Assembly: GCA_947629875.1 (NCBI GenBank)
Contig: CANRFK010000155.1
Location: 1 to 14,363, forward strand
Length of the DNA stretch: 14,363 bases
Direction of reading: 5' to 3'
DNA from: an uncultured Clostridia bacterium
Lineage (GTDB): Bacteria; Bacillota; Clostridia; Christensenellales; Borkfalkiaceae
Below are positions 5,580 through 14,363 of this stretch, piece by piece (the first letter of the stretch is position 1; the number at the start of each line of letters is the position of its first letter). Both the position numbers and the translations under genes were made by a program. The notes beneath the pieces were generated by a model. The model searched no databases. It worked only from the letters and a program-made list of their open reading frames with translations, and had not been told where the DNA came from.

Positions 5580-5813
5580 ATGGTCGGTCTGTTCTCATGC
5601 GGGGATGACCGCGTACAAACCAAATATCAAGGAAGAAAACATCCGCTGACCGCGACGCTTCCGAAGAGCCTGCTCCTCTGCCTGATAGGGGGGGTTCTTT
5701 CTATATTCTCTGCGCCCGCGCGCGTGTCTGCGGAAACGGCCGCGGAGACGGCGATCGCCTGCGGGGGGCAGCCCCGACGCGTAAAGGGCACCAATTCAAC
5801 CAATCGCATATAA
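5580..5813 (+). CDS. Possible small secreted peptide (doubtful ORF)
   Basis: The 77-residue frame has a basic stretch, a hydrophobic core (about 31-44, SLLLCLIGGVLSIF) and SAPARVSA followed by ETAAETA, which together read as a Sec signal peptide cleaved after the VSA at about residue 51. The mature part would be only about 26 residues. The N-region before the core is unusually long (about 29 residues), and the only ribosome-like site, a run of six G at 5562-5567, is 12 bases from the ATG. A G7 run (5688-5694) lies within the signal peptide. The frame ends 67 bases before the giant gene. It could be a real leader peptide, the remnant of an N-terminus of a related surface protein, or chance. 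Confidence 0.3.
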   Translation: MVGLFSCGDDRVQTKYQGRKHPLTATLPKSLLLCLIGGVLSIFSAPARVSAETAAETAIACGGQPRRVKGTNSTNRI

Positions 5814-5880
5814 AAATTTTAGAAATAACGGAAATCATCATAACCATCGCCCCGGGATGCCAACAGAATGGAGGTAAAAA

Positions 5881-8800
5881 ATGAAGAAACTTTCATCGTT
5901 GAGTAAACTGCAAAAGTGCTTACTTATCATCTTATCCATTATCTTTTTTGCAACGATGGGCGGGGCGCTGCTCTCCCTGCGCAAGAGCAATGCGTCCGCC
6001 GCACCTGTCCAACATCCGCTTTCGAGATATCTGTATTACGGCGATCTTACCACCGTGAACGGCGTGACCGGCTATTACATCACGGGGTTCGAATACCACG
6101 AGGGCGATGGGGAATTCGGCACGGAAGAAAAACCTGCCGTCATTCCCGCGCAGTTCAACGGCTACCCCATCATCGGCATTGCGGACGGCGTTTTCGGCGG
6201 CGCAAACAGCATCAAGCATATTACCTTCAACCGCATTACCGACGCACAGGGCGGCGGTACTTTGGCATACGGCACCGACGAATTAAACGGCGAATCAAGG
6301 ACAGAGCGCGGTTTGGCGTACAGCCGCATGCCCAAGGAGTGCCAAGCGATCGGTACCGCGGTCCGCGAGTTCGGGCACAACGTGTTTGCCGCGAGCGATA
6401 TTGAAACCATCACGCTGCCCGGTTCCCTTGCGGAGCAGGGCGACGGCACATTTTTCAACTGCACCTTGCTGAAATGGGTGGGCAGCTTCGACACGGCGAC
6501 AGGGGCGGCTGTTAAAGATATGTCGCTCTTGCCCTATCTCAAAAACTTCGGGTCGAAATGCTTCATGTTCGACTCGTCGATGAAAGACGTCGTTCTGCCC
6601 GATTATCCTTTGGGCGATGGAATCACGCAGTACTATCCCGAGGGCAAAGGTCTGGTCGAAATCGGCGACACGTGCTTCAATGAAACGACTTGTAAAACGC
6701 AGACTATCGGTGGAACGAAGTATTTTGTCATACCCGCATCCGCGACCAAAATGGTCGAGGATCCGTTTGACGGGATGAAGTTTGATAGCGGCACAGCGAC
6801 TGCGGACAAAAAAGTCTATGTAAAAGGCGATACGGGCGCTTATGAAGATTATCCTTGGGGGTTTGAGAGAAGTCAGATATTCTGGCACGGCTCCAATACA
6901 CGAGACAATGGGACATTCTATTATAATACCCAAACAAAAATCTTGGGTCCGCTAGTGTCGGGCGCAGGCGGGGACATAACAGTGCCGATTAACGCGGACG
7001 GCGTCGATCAATTTGTAGGGCTTGCACCGGGAACATTTGCCAAGGTAACAAGTTCTACAACAATCACTTTTGATGCGGGTTGGGAAGGCGTTTTGAAAGA
7101 ACTGCCCTCATCCTGTTTCAAAAGCGCCAGTGGTATAACCCGAGTTTCAGAATTGCCGGACAGTATCGAAAAAATCGGCACAATGGCGTTTTGGAGCTGC
7201 TCGAGTTTGACAAGAGTCGGCACGACAAGCGAGGATGCAGCTAACACAATCAATATACCGTCAAGCTGCACAACGATTGGATTTTGGGCTTTCAAGTCAA
7301 CAGCAGAAACGACCGTCAATATATGGGCAGAGGGCACCGCAGACGACTTTCTTATTTCGCAAGCCGCTTTCGTGGGGAACGCCAGCCTCACAAGCATCAA
7401 CTTCAAAAATCTGACCTCGGGCACGCCGCGCCAAATCGGCAACCTGAAGGAACGCCCCGAAGAGGAGAGCATCTGGGATGAAAAGACGTTTCCCTTCGGC
7501 GCACTCGCAAATACAAATTGCAATATATATTGGGGGACATCAAGCGAGCCCGCCACGATCAGCTGTACTGCCAGCGTCACCGGCACTTGGCGCTGTATTG
7601 TCTTGTCCGACGCGTCCGGCAATCCGAGCGACGAAGTCCAGATCGTACGTACGTTAAATATTCCTACCAGCGGGACACTCACGATCCCGTCAGAAGTAAC
7701 TTATGACAGGAAAACATATAAAGTCGTCAAAGTCGGCAACCCGAACGGCAACAATGACGTGCGTACTTTGAATCAAATTGGAAGTGATGGTAGGTCAAAT
7801 TCTGTAACCTATAGCAAACTGATTTTCCCCGAAGGCGTGCGGGAAATCGGGTACATGGTGTGCACCGGCAGGATCGGGAGCAGTGACACGCAAGGTCAAG
7901 TAAACCTCGATTTGCCGTCCACGCTCACCAAGATCGACGACTGGGCGTTCTCTTACGTTACCATGTATACGGCGCTGCATTTGCCGTACAATCTCCAATA
8001 TATCGGTCTGCGTACGTTCCAAAGCAGTGGTACCATTCACATTTCCAATGATTCATTGGTCATGCCGGCATATCTGAAGTATATCCATGTCTCGGCGTTT
8101 GCAAATGCTGTGGCGCCCAACCTGGAGAATATCTACTATATGCAGTACCGCACAAGAGAGTCCGACAAGACGTTTTCCCGTGACGACGGCAAATATTTGC
8201 AGTTTTCGGGGAAGAACTCCTCTTCGTCTGCGGGCTCGGCGGGCATTAAAAAAGCGGTGGGCGGCGCGTCGCCGAACGTCCACTATATGGACGACTACAC
8301 GCCCTACATCTATGAGATCGGCGCGGAAGATCTGACAGGAACCGCCAGGAAAGATTACCTGCCGGCGGTTTCGCATGCAACGGACAAGGGCAACCACGCC
8401 TACGACATGCCGACCGACAACCCCGTATTCGCCACGCCCAAGGAGCAGATAGACCCCGTGTTGGGCACGGTTTCGGGGTATGTGGCGGATATCCGATTCG
8501 GCGTCCGTATGATGACGCAACAGAATATTATCAATTCCGTCGTAATGCAAAACGGCAACATTGACGAGGAAAAGTTCATAAAGCTCCCCCAAGATACGAC
8601 GTTGGGCAGCAATACTTGGGTTGATTCAGGTAAAGATGAAGACAAGGCGAAAGACTTCTATTTTGTATTTTTGGACAGCGTTACGCCGACGGGCGACTAC
8701 GTCTTCAAGATAGATTATATAGATACAAAGTTAAAGGAAGCTTGCGAAGAAAACGAGTTGAACAAGTATACAGATTACACTGCTCAGTTCAATACATATT

Positions 8801-11800
8801 TCAGCGTCCATATCGATATCTATGCCTCCGTCAAATTCCAACACGCGCTCAGCGAAACCATCGGCGGCGTTTTGCCCCAGAATATGAGCGAGGACGACAC
8901 CGGCAGGGCTTTATTGAAGAGCAAGAACCGCGTCTACACCGAGAAAACCGGCGAAGGATTTTCAGCCGCTTCCGAGGTCACGGCCAGCGACGGCGACGGC
9001 ATCATCAGCAAGTTGACGCTTCCCATCCCCGATTTCAACCATCAGGCGGCGGAATTTATCGGCTGGACGACCAACCGCTCGGTCGGCGGCCAGGTGTGGA
9101 TCGGGGAACCCGCGGCGGACGATTATACCGCGATCGGCGAAGATTTCAAAGTCGCCCTCGAAGACCTCGACGAAAACGACCAAATTACCGTATATTCCGT
9201 CTTCCGACTGAAACTCAACACAGTCGAAGGCTATGATTGGGATTATGGCGAAAATCCCGATAGAGAATTCCATCGGCCCACCGATACGGTCGCCGCGGGT
9301 ACTTTCACCATGTTCCGAAAGGGTTCCGACGGCGTTTGGCGCGCGGAGCAGGTCGTTAAAGTTGCGGCAGGCCAATTGGGGGTCGCATTCAACGCCAATT
9401 TCAACAACGAAACGCACGCCGGCACTTGGAGAGTGCTGCAAGGCGATCAAAAAGCCGCTTGGGAAGAAGCAAGCGCAAGCACCGACTTTGAAAGTTTCTG
9501 CAACGGGCTGTACGCCCTTGACACGGGCGGCAGCTACGATATTTCGGACTTCACCGTCGATAAACGTGAGATAAGCCCGACGGTGAGACCCAATGTGTCG
9601 GAGCCGTACGGCTCGCATATCTACGGCGATTACAAGGGCGAGTATCAGGGGAAATTTACGTCCATTGAGGATTACCTGTACGGAACGGACAATAACGGCG
9701 CATCATTTATCACCGTAAGTTTGCCCGGCACCCAGACGAATGCGGACGCCTTCACCATAACGTTGAGCGGGGGCGATACGTCCGAGCCCGCGCCGCACGT
9801 CGGCGAGGAGATCACCTATACGGTCGCCGTTAAGACGGACGCCGCAAAGGGCATCGAGGACTACATCATCACGGGCGGGGCCAAGACGGGTACGTACACG
9901 GTCACCGCGCGCGAGCTTGCGCTCAATATCGAACTTGTGCGGGATTTGTCGAAGATCGGCGGGGAAGAGCAAACCCTGTCCGCTACGGTGGATGGCGGCG
10001 TCAATACGTATTCCTGGACGTATTACGGAGAGCAGGGGTATGAGAGCATCAAGGTTGTGCCCTCGGAGACGCAGCCCGCAAGCGGCGGGTTCGTCTTTGC
10101 CGACAACGCGGACGCCGCTTTCGGCACCTATGTCCCGCATTTTAGTCTTACCGACGTCAAAGCGGGGACATATAAAATTTATGTGCAATTGACAAGCGCA
10201 GTGGATAGCCATCTGAATGACGACTACAATATCACGCTTATCAACAACCGTGCCCCGGACGGCGGAAAGACCGACGACGGCTATCTCGCCGCACACGTTA
10301 CCATAAATAAACTGCAACTTACTTCGCCCGCGTTTGGCGATATATATTTCGGTACTCAAATTAACAACAACAGTGCATTATTAAGTACATATCTTACAAC
10401 GCACGCGGAAATTGTTGTTCCGGCGGGCGTTAATGAGATGCCCGCAGAGTATTGGACGCCGGAGAAAAAGCAGGAATTACTCGGCGGCGGCGCAATACCC
10501 ACCATTTATTCGGCGGGTACGAACCCTCTCGGCGCAACCGCAGGGGATTATTCAACAGAGGAGCTTCCCGCAGGTCAGAAGCTTACCGCCGGAAATTCTG
10601 AAGATTATTGGTTTGCGGGCGGAAATTACTATTTTGAAATGACCTTGACGGGCGACAATGCAGACAACTTTGCTTGGGCGGAAAACTCCGCAAGCATGCT
10701 TCGGGTGTTCTTCGAGGTTTTGCCTGCAGAGTTGTCGCTGACGACCGATGTCGACCGCAATGTGTACTACGACGGTACGGACTTCGCCCAAAACTTCAAA
10801 AACGGCGGCGGCCAGCGCGAGCCGGGCTTGGTTACGGTTGATATAGTGGAAACACACGGTAGCCATGACGCCTTGGCGATTTGGGGTGCGCAGGGTACAG
10901 GCCCTTCCGGAAATAGCTGGTCATCACGTCAGTTCAGCCTGAACGGCGGTGTGTATAGTACGCTTATCAATGCGGGTACCTACACGTACAGCTTTACGTT
11001 GCAGGGCGACGGCGTGCGCAACTTCATAATTAAGGAAACGAAGGACGAATATAAGCCAGAAGCGGGAAACGCGGAAGATATTCAGTTCCAAAAAGAAAAT
11101 ACTTGGAAAAATCAGACCAATATCCGCGCAGAGATCGACTTTGTCATCAACAAAGCTCAAATGAAGCTCGCGCTCAAAGATACCGACCCCGCGTTGACTG
11201 TGTACTACGACGGCAAGGATAAGGCTGAAACACTGTTTGATACATACTTCCAAATTGTCAACAACAAGGGCGGAGTGCATGTCATTCAAAATTATTACGA
11301 CGATCTCGGCGCTACAAGGGCATACGGCTATCGTGTAACTTACCGTGTAGCCGGCACGTCGTCCGATCTTGGCACCGTCGATGCCGTGAATGCGGGATAC
11401 TATGTGATGATGGTCTCCCTGCAGGGGCAAACCGCTACCGATAACTATGTCTTTGTCAAGGACGACAACTATGTCTTCCTCACAAACGGCGGCAGCACGG
11501 AGGATAGCACGAGCGAAACGGGCATAACCATCCTTTGGAAGGCCAAGTGGGCAGGTGACAGTAAAATTGAAGGTCACGATTCTACACCAACCGACGGCAC
11601 GGTGCTTGCCATCAAGCCCGCGGAGATCAAGGTCGAGGTGGACGGCGCCGACCGCTATTTCCAGAACGTCGCGTTTTCCGTGGCGGATATCGTCACGCTC
11701 GCAAGCAACGGCCATGGCTCTATCGCAGGCCTCACCTCGAGCGATTACGACATCGCGCTCACAGGCTTCAACCCGGTGAATGAGGCGTACACTTCCGAAA

Positions 11801-14363
11801 CGGCATACCCGGGCGACGTGTATGAACTTCTCCACGCGGGCAGTTACAGCTTTACGGTGACGCTGAAAAACGACACGAACGCCAACACCACGAACAACTA
11901 CCGCTTTGTGGCGAATGAGGGCGTCTATACGGTAGGCGCCGATACGAGCAAGGCGGATACAATCACAAGTGCGGAAAAAGCGGACGGAAAACTGCAAATT
12001 GAGATCAAGCCCGCTTCGCTGTCGGGAAATGTGCTGATCACTGCCCCCGACAACAAGTTTACCCGTGAGTACACGGGCAACGAGACCGTGCTGGGCACCA
12101 TTGTTGCAATTGCTTACGGAAGCAACAATCCCAAGTCTGTATCTCCCGCCCAGAGCGCCGTGGACGGCTACGAGTGGCTGATCGCCGTTGACGGAAACGA
12201 TGCGCAAACGGCGTCCGATGTGCACATCAAGGACGTCGGGGTGTACGTTATTACGCTCGGGCTGTACGGCTCCGCCGCGAACGATTACGACGCGGGCAAT
12301 TGGCAGTTGCGGTATGAGATCACCAAGGTGACGATCACCGTGGGGACGCTCGCAAGCGTGATGTACAACGGCGCCGAACAGGTGCCCGATGTGCCCGTCG
12401 CCTCTTCCGCACCCGTCACAGAGGGCACCGAGGGCGACTATACGTTGTCGTATGATATCGTCAGCTCCACTAACGCCAAATTGGGCACGAGCGGGAAGCC
12501 GCTCAACGCGGGTCAATACACCGTCACGTTCAAGCTCACGGAACAAGGGCAAAAGAACTTGGCGATCAGAGATGAGACGGGCGCGGAAAAGTCGCTTACT
12601 TTCACCATTACGCCCGCGCTTTTGACCATAGAGACGGGCACCGAATCCTATACTTATGACGGACAGCCGCACCAAAAGGTGCATGGCACGGATGGCGACC
12701 ATATCATCCTCTCGAACACCGCCAACGAGAGCGTTCTGCCCGAGGAGAGCGGCTATAATATCACTTACCAATACACAGGTTGGTCGAGCAACTATCGTCC
12801 TGTAACCACCGAAGAATTCGTCAACGCCGGCACATACCAAGTGACGGTCACTTTGAGCGACAAGAACTATCTCTTCTCCACCGGCAGCAGAGATAATTAC
12901 AGCTTCACCTATACGATCAAGGAGGCGGCGCTCGGACTCGACGACGGCAACACGACCCTGACGTTCATCGAGGGCGTAGAGCGCGAAGGCGGGAACACGA
13001 ACCTTACCGCGACCAAAGACGGCGTCTTCCAATACAATATGGGCGAATGGACGCCTCTTGCCACGATCTCCTACAAACTCAACGGCGAGGATCATGTTCT
13101 GACGTTGAAGGATGACACGGAATATTCCGTTTTGTATTCCAACAACAGAATGGTCGGCGAAGCGAAGATCACGATCCGCGGCCTCAACAACTATACGGGC
13201 AGTATCGATCTGACCTTTATGATCACCGCCAAGTCGCTTGGCGGCGCCAGTACGGCCACCGGCGACACCCGCACGGACGAAGAGTGGGGCGAGAACACGA
13301 GTTCCGTTGGAATTACCGTTGACGACGTCGACGATTGGGAATACTCCGGCACGTCGCGCAAGGTGTCTCCCACGGTCACATATCAAGCAAGCGAAACCAC
13401 GGGTTCGCTTGTCTCGGGCAAAGATATGAACCTCACCTTCTGGCAGAAACAGCCGGACGGCAACTGGCAGAAACTGGACGATGGCTCCATCATCAATGCG
13501 GGCACATACCGCGTGCTCATTTCGGGCACCGGCAACTATGCCGACGCGCTGTATGAGGAATTTATTGTTACGCCGTCGAAGGTGACGCTCAAACCGGACG
13601 GCAACACATTGACCTTCTCCTATGACCGCGCCTCTCACCAAGTCGGCGTGGTGTTCGCGGGGAACGTCATTCCGTCGGAGGGCGATTACAGCCTTACATA
13701 TACATATACAAGCGATTATTTCAAGACAGAGCATAACGAATATAAAAACGCCGGGCTCTATACCATCGAAGTCACGCTGTCAAACGGCAACTTCGTGTGG
13801 GACGATGTACATGCAAATTGGACGAAAGTCTATCCCGCGGCGAAGGAAACGGCGCCCGCAGACGGTGAAAATACGGGTCTCTTCCATTACACCGATGGCA
13901 GCGAGCATGTAACCGTCAAGTTCGAGATCACAAAGGCGCAAGTTTCCGTCTACGGTCTCGACGACGTCACCTTCAACCGCGAGGTGCAACTGCCCACGGT
14001 CACCTTCCGCAACAGCGTGAACGCGAAGATTTTGCCCGAACTCGGCACTGATTGGGGCTATTGGTTCGAGCCCACGAACAAGTGGCAAAAGATCGACATG
14101 GCGTTTGCAAGACCCGCGGAGCACTTCACGGGCGTTCCCAGCCATGCGGATGAATACAAGGCACACGTCGTGCTCCTTGGCGACGCGCGCGGCAATTTTG
14201 AGATCGAAGGCGCCACGGGCGGGAATGTCGAGAAAACCGTGAGCGTCATCACGGGCTATCCTCAAAACGGCGACGGAACCGTCAATAATACGTTGCTTTC
14301 GAGCGGCGATAAGACGGGGCTCAAATACGACAAGGAAGTCAGGGACGACGAAGAACTGAAAGA
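5881..14363 (+). CDS. Giant secreted surface protein: BspA-like LRRs, InlB-type module, MBG-domain array (partial, 3' end outside window)
   Basis: The frame stays open from the ATG to the window edge: 2827 codons without a stop. GGAGGT (5870-5875) sits five bases upstream. Residues 1-40 form a Sec signal peptide (hydrophobic core CLLIILSIIFFATMGGALL, cleavage after NASA). About 90-750 carry irregular BspA/LRR_5 repeats, for example IEKIGTMAFWSCSSLTRV and LTKIDDWAF. About 1040-1115 resembles an InlB B-repeat, with EFIGWTTNRSVGG. From about 1280 on there are at least twelve MBG-like modules, each marked by a (N)AG.Y strand: near 1337, 1428, 1580, 1698, 1838, 1986, 2120, 2210, 2316, 2540, 2624 and 2756, with linkers such as TITPALLTIETG and SYTYDGQ. 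All but one of the mature chain's 14 cysteines lie before residue 1000; none follow residue 1207. Such proteins act outside the cell, in adhesion or binding of host or neighbouring cells; the target is unknown. The C-terminal anchor would lie beyond the window. Confidence 0.93.
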   Translation, partial: MKKLSSLSKLQKCLLIILSIIFFATMGGALLSLRKSNASAAPVQHPLSRYLYYGDLTTVNGVTGYYITGFEYHEGDGEFGTEEKPAVIPAQFNGYPIIGIADGVFGGANSIKHITFNRITDAQGGGTLAYGTDELNGESRTERGLAYSRMPKECQAIGTAVREFGHNVFAASDIETITLPGSLAEQGDGTFFNCTLLKWVGSFDTATGAAVKDMSLLPYLKNFGSKCFMFDSSMKDVVLPDYPLGDGITQYYPEGKGLVEIGDTCFNETTCKTQTIGGTKYFVIPASATKMVEDPFDGMKFDSGTATADKKVYVKGDTGAYEDYPWGFERSQIFWHGSNTRDNGTFYYNTQTKILGPLVSGAGGDITVPINADGVDQFVGLAPGTFAKVTSSTTITFDAGWEGVLKELPSSCFKSASGITRVSELPDSIEKIGTMAFWSCSSLTRVGTTSEDAANTINIPSSCTTIGFWAFKSTAETTVNIWAEGTADDFLISQAAFVGNASLTSINFKNLTSGTPRQIGNLKERPEEESIWDEKTFPFGALANTNCNIYWGTSSEPATISCTASVTGTWRCIVLSDASGNPSDEVQIVRTLNIPTSGTLTIPSEVTYDRKTYKVVKVGNPNGNNDVRTLNQIGSDGRSNSVTYSKLIFPEGVREIGYMVCTGRIGSSDTQGQVNLDLPSTLTKIDDWAFSYVTMYTALHLPYNLQYIGLRTFQSSGTIHISNDSLVMPAYLKYIHVSAFANAVAPNLENIYYMQYRTRESDKTFSRDDGKYLQFSGKNSSSSAGSAGIKKAVGGASPNVHYMDDYTPYIYEIGAEDLTGTARKDYLPAVSHATDKGNHAYDMPTDNPVFATPKEQIDPVLGTVSGYVADIRFGVRMMTQQNIINSVVMQNGNIDEEKFIKLPQDTTLGSNTWVDSGKDEDKAKDFYFVFLDSVTPTGDYVFKIDYIDTKLKEACEENELNKYTDYTAQFNTYFSVHIDIYASVKFQHALSETIGGVLPQNMSEDDTGRALLKSKNRVYTEKTGEGFSAASEVTASDGDGIISKLTLPIPDFNHQAAEFIGWTTNRSVGGQVWIGEPAADDYTAIGEDFKVALEDLDENDQITVYSVFRLKLNTVEGYDWDYGENPDREFHRPTDTVAAGTFTMFRKGSDGVWRAEQVVKVAAGQLGVAFNANFNNETHAGTWRVLQGDQKAAWEEASASTDFESFCNGLYALDTGGSYDISDFTVDKREISPTVRPNVSEPYGSHIYGDYKGEYQGKFTSIEDYLYGTDNNGASFITVSLPGTQTNADAFTITLSGGDTSEPAPHVGEEITYTVAVKTDAAKGIEDYIITGGAKTGTYTVTARELALNIELVRDLSKIGGEEQTLSATVDGGVNTYSWTYYGEQGYESIKVVPSETQPASGGFVFADNADAAFGTYVPHFSLTDVKAGTYKIYVQLTSAVDSHLNDDYNITLINNRAPDGGKTDDGYLAAHVTINKLQLTSPAFGDIYFGTQINNNSALLSTYLTTHAEIVVPAGVNEMPAEYWTPEKKQELLGGGAIPTIYSAGTNPLGATAGDYSTEELPAGQKLTAGNSEDYWFAGGNYYFEMTLTGDNADNFAWAENSASMLRVFFEVLPAELSLTTDVDRNVYYDGTDFAQNFKNGGGQREPGLVTVDIVETHGSHDALAIWGAQGTGPSGNSWSSRQFSLNGGVYSTLINAGTYTYSFTLQGDGVRNFIIKETKDEYKPEAGNAEDIQFQKENTWKNQTNIRAEIDFVINKAQMKLALKDTDPALTVYYDGKDKAETLFDTYFQIVNNKGGVHVIQNYYDDLGATRAYGYRVTYRVAGTSSDLGTVDAVNAGYYVMMVSLQGQTATDNYVFVKDDNYVFLTNGGSTEDSTSETGITILWKAKWAGDSKIEGHDSTPTDGTVLAIKPAEIKVEVDGADRYFQNVAFSVADIVTLASNGHGSIAGLTSSDYDIALTGFNPVNEAYTSETAYPGDVYELLHAGSYSFTVTLKNDTNANTTNNYRFVANEGVYTVGADTSKADTITSAEKADGKLQIEIKPASLSGNVLITAPDNKFTREYTGNETVLGTIVAIAYGSNNPKSVSPAQSAVDGYEWLIAVDGNDAQTASDVHIKDVGVYVITLGLYGSAANDYDAGNWQLRYEITKVTITVGTLASVMYNGAEQVPDVPVASSAPVTEGTEGDYTLSYDIVSSTNAKLGTSGKPLNAGQYTVTFKLTEQGQKNLAIRDETGAEKSLTFTITPALLTIETGTESYTYDGQPHQKVHGTDGDHIILSNTANESVLPEESGYNITYQYTGWSSNYRPVTTEEFVNAGTYQVTVTLSDKNYLFSTGSRDNYSFTYTIKEAALGLDDGNTTLTFIEGVEREGGNTNLTATKDGVFQYNMGEWTPLATISYKLNGEDHVLTLKDDTEYSVLYSNNRMVGEAKITIRGLNNYTGSIDLTFMITAKSLGGASTATGDTRTDEEWGENTSSVGITVDDVDDWEYSGTSRKVSPTVTYQASETTGSLVSGKDMNLTFWQKQPDGNWQKLDDGSIINAGTYRVLISGTGNYADALYEEFIVTPSKVTLKPDGNTLTFSYDRASHQVGVVFAGNVIPSEGDYSLTYTYTSDYFKTEHNEYKNAGLYTIEVTLSNGNFVWDDVHANWTKVYPAAKETAPADGENTGLFHYTDGSEHVTVKFEITKAQVSVYGLDDVTFNREVQLPTVTFRNSVNAKILPELGTDWGYWFEPTNKWQKIDMAFARPAEHFTGVPSHADEYKAHVVLLGDARGNFEIEGATGGNVEKTVSVITGYPQNGDGTVNNTLLSSGDKTGLKYDKEVRDDEELK

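Noticed and set aside
5077..5598. Minus-strand frames through the tandem repeats, giving YFLPSDIPYAVG-like repeated peptides
   Set aside because: Unit lengths of 34, 36 and 37 shift the frame from unit to unit, no ribosome site precedes the starts, and the peptide is not conserved in one frame.
5809..5814. TATAAA as a proximal -10 box for the giant gene
   Set aside because: No -35-like hexamer lies at a suitable distance and there is no TG extension, so support is much weaker than for the 5029-5057 promoter.
10924..13734. Long minus-strand open frame (936 codons) antisense to the giant surface gene
   Set aside because: It mirrors the codon bias of the plus-strand gene, has no ribosome site at its start, and its translation shows no recognisable domain. 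The plus-strand frame is continuous with signal peptide and MBG motifs.

Overview
The window looks like chromosome of a Bacillota (Firmicutes), probably an uncultured gut-type Clostridia. This is inference from purine-rich Shine-Dalgarno sites, near-consensus sigma-A promoters, intrinsic terminators, glycolytic proteins of bacterial type, and a giant BspA-LRR/InlB-like/MBG surface protein of the kind seen in Christensenellales-like genomes. By eye G+C is a little over 50%, with AT-rich promoters and one extremely G-rich intergenic block. No tRNA, rRNA, transposase or CRISPR array was seen.

Positions 1-3000. Bases 1-230 hold several small hairpin elements downstream of the gap terminator. gap (277-1299, minus) encodes glyceraldehyde-3-phosphate dehydrogenase and has its own strong promoter and terminator. 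Next is an unrecognised membrane protein (1501-2568, minus) with an SH3-like N-terminus, a charged coiled coil and four membrane helices. It diverges from a small XRE-family regulator (2692-3012, plus). The intergenic region carries a perfect-consensus promoter embedded in an inverted repeat, a likely operator.

Positions 3000-5100. fba (3119-4054, plus) encodes class II fructose-bisphosphate aldolase, again as a single gene with a promoter and terminator. Roughly 1.5 kb without convincing genes follows: a perfect 20-bp hairpin element related to one at 81-143, a strongly strand-asymmetric G/A-rich block with degenerate direct repeats and G-quadruplex-like runs, and then an AT-rich stretch with a promoter whose 17-nt spacer contains a run of nine G.

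Positions 5100-14363. After the G9 promoter come nine tandem 34-37-nt repeats, an imperfect hairpin, a possible small secreted peptide gene with a G7 run, and then a very large open frame starting at 5881 that runs off the window (at least 2827 residues). It encodes a secreted protein with a signal peptide, BspA-like leucine-rich repeats, an InlB-type module and about twelve MBG-like modules.

The most interesting proposal is that the G9 promoter makes this giant surface protein phase-variable by slippage, as poly(G) spacers do in Neisseria porA, with the tandem repeat array lying in its long leader. The sequence shows the elements; the link between them is inference.
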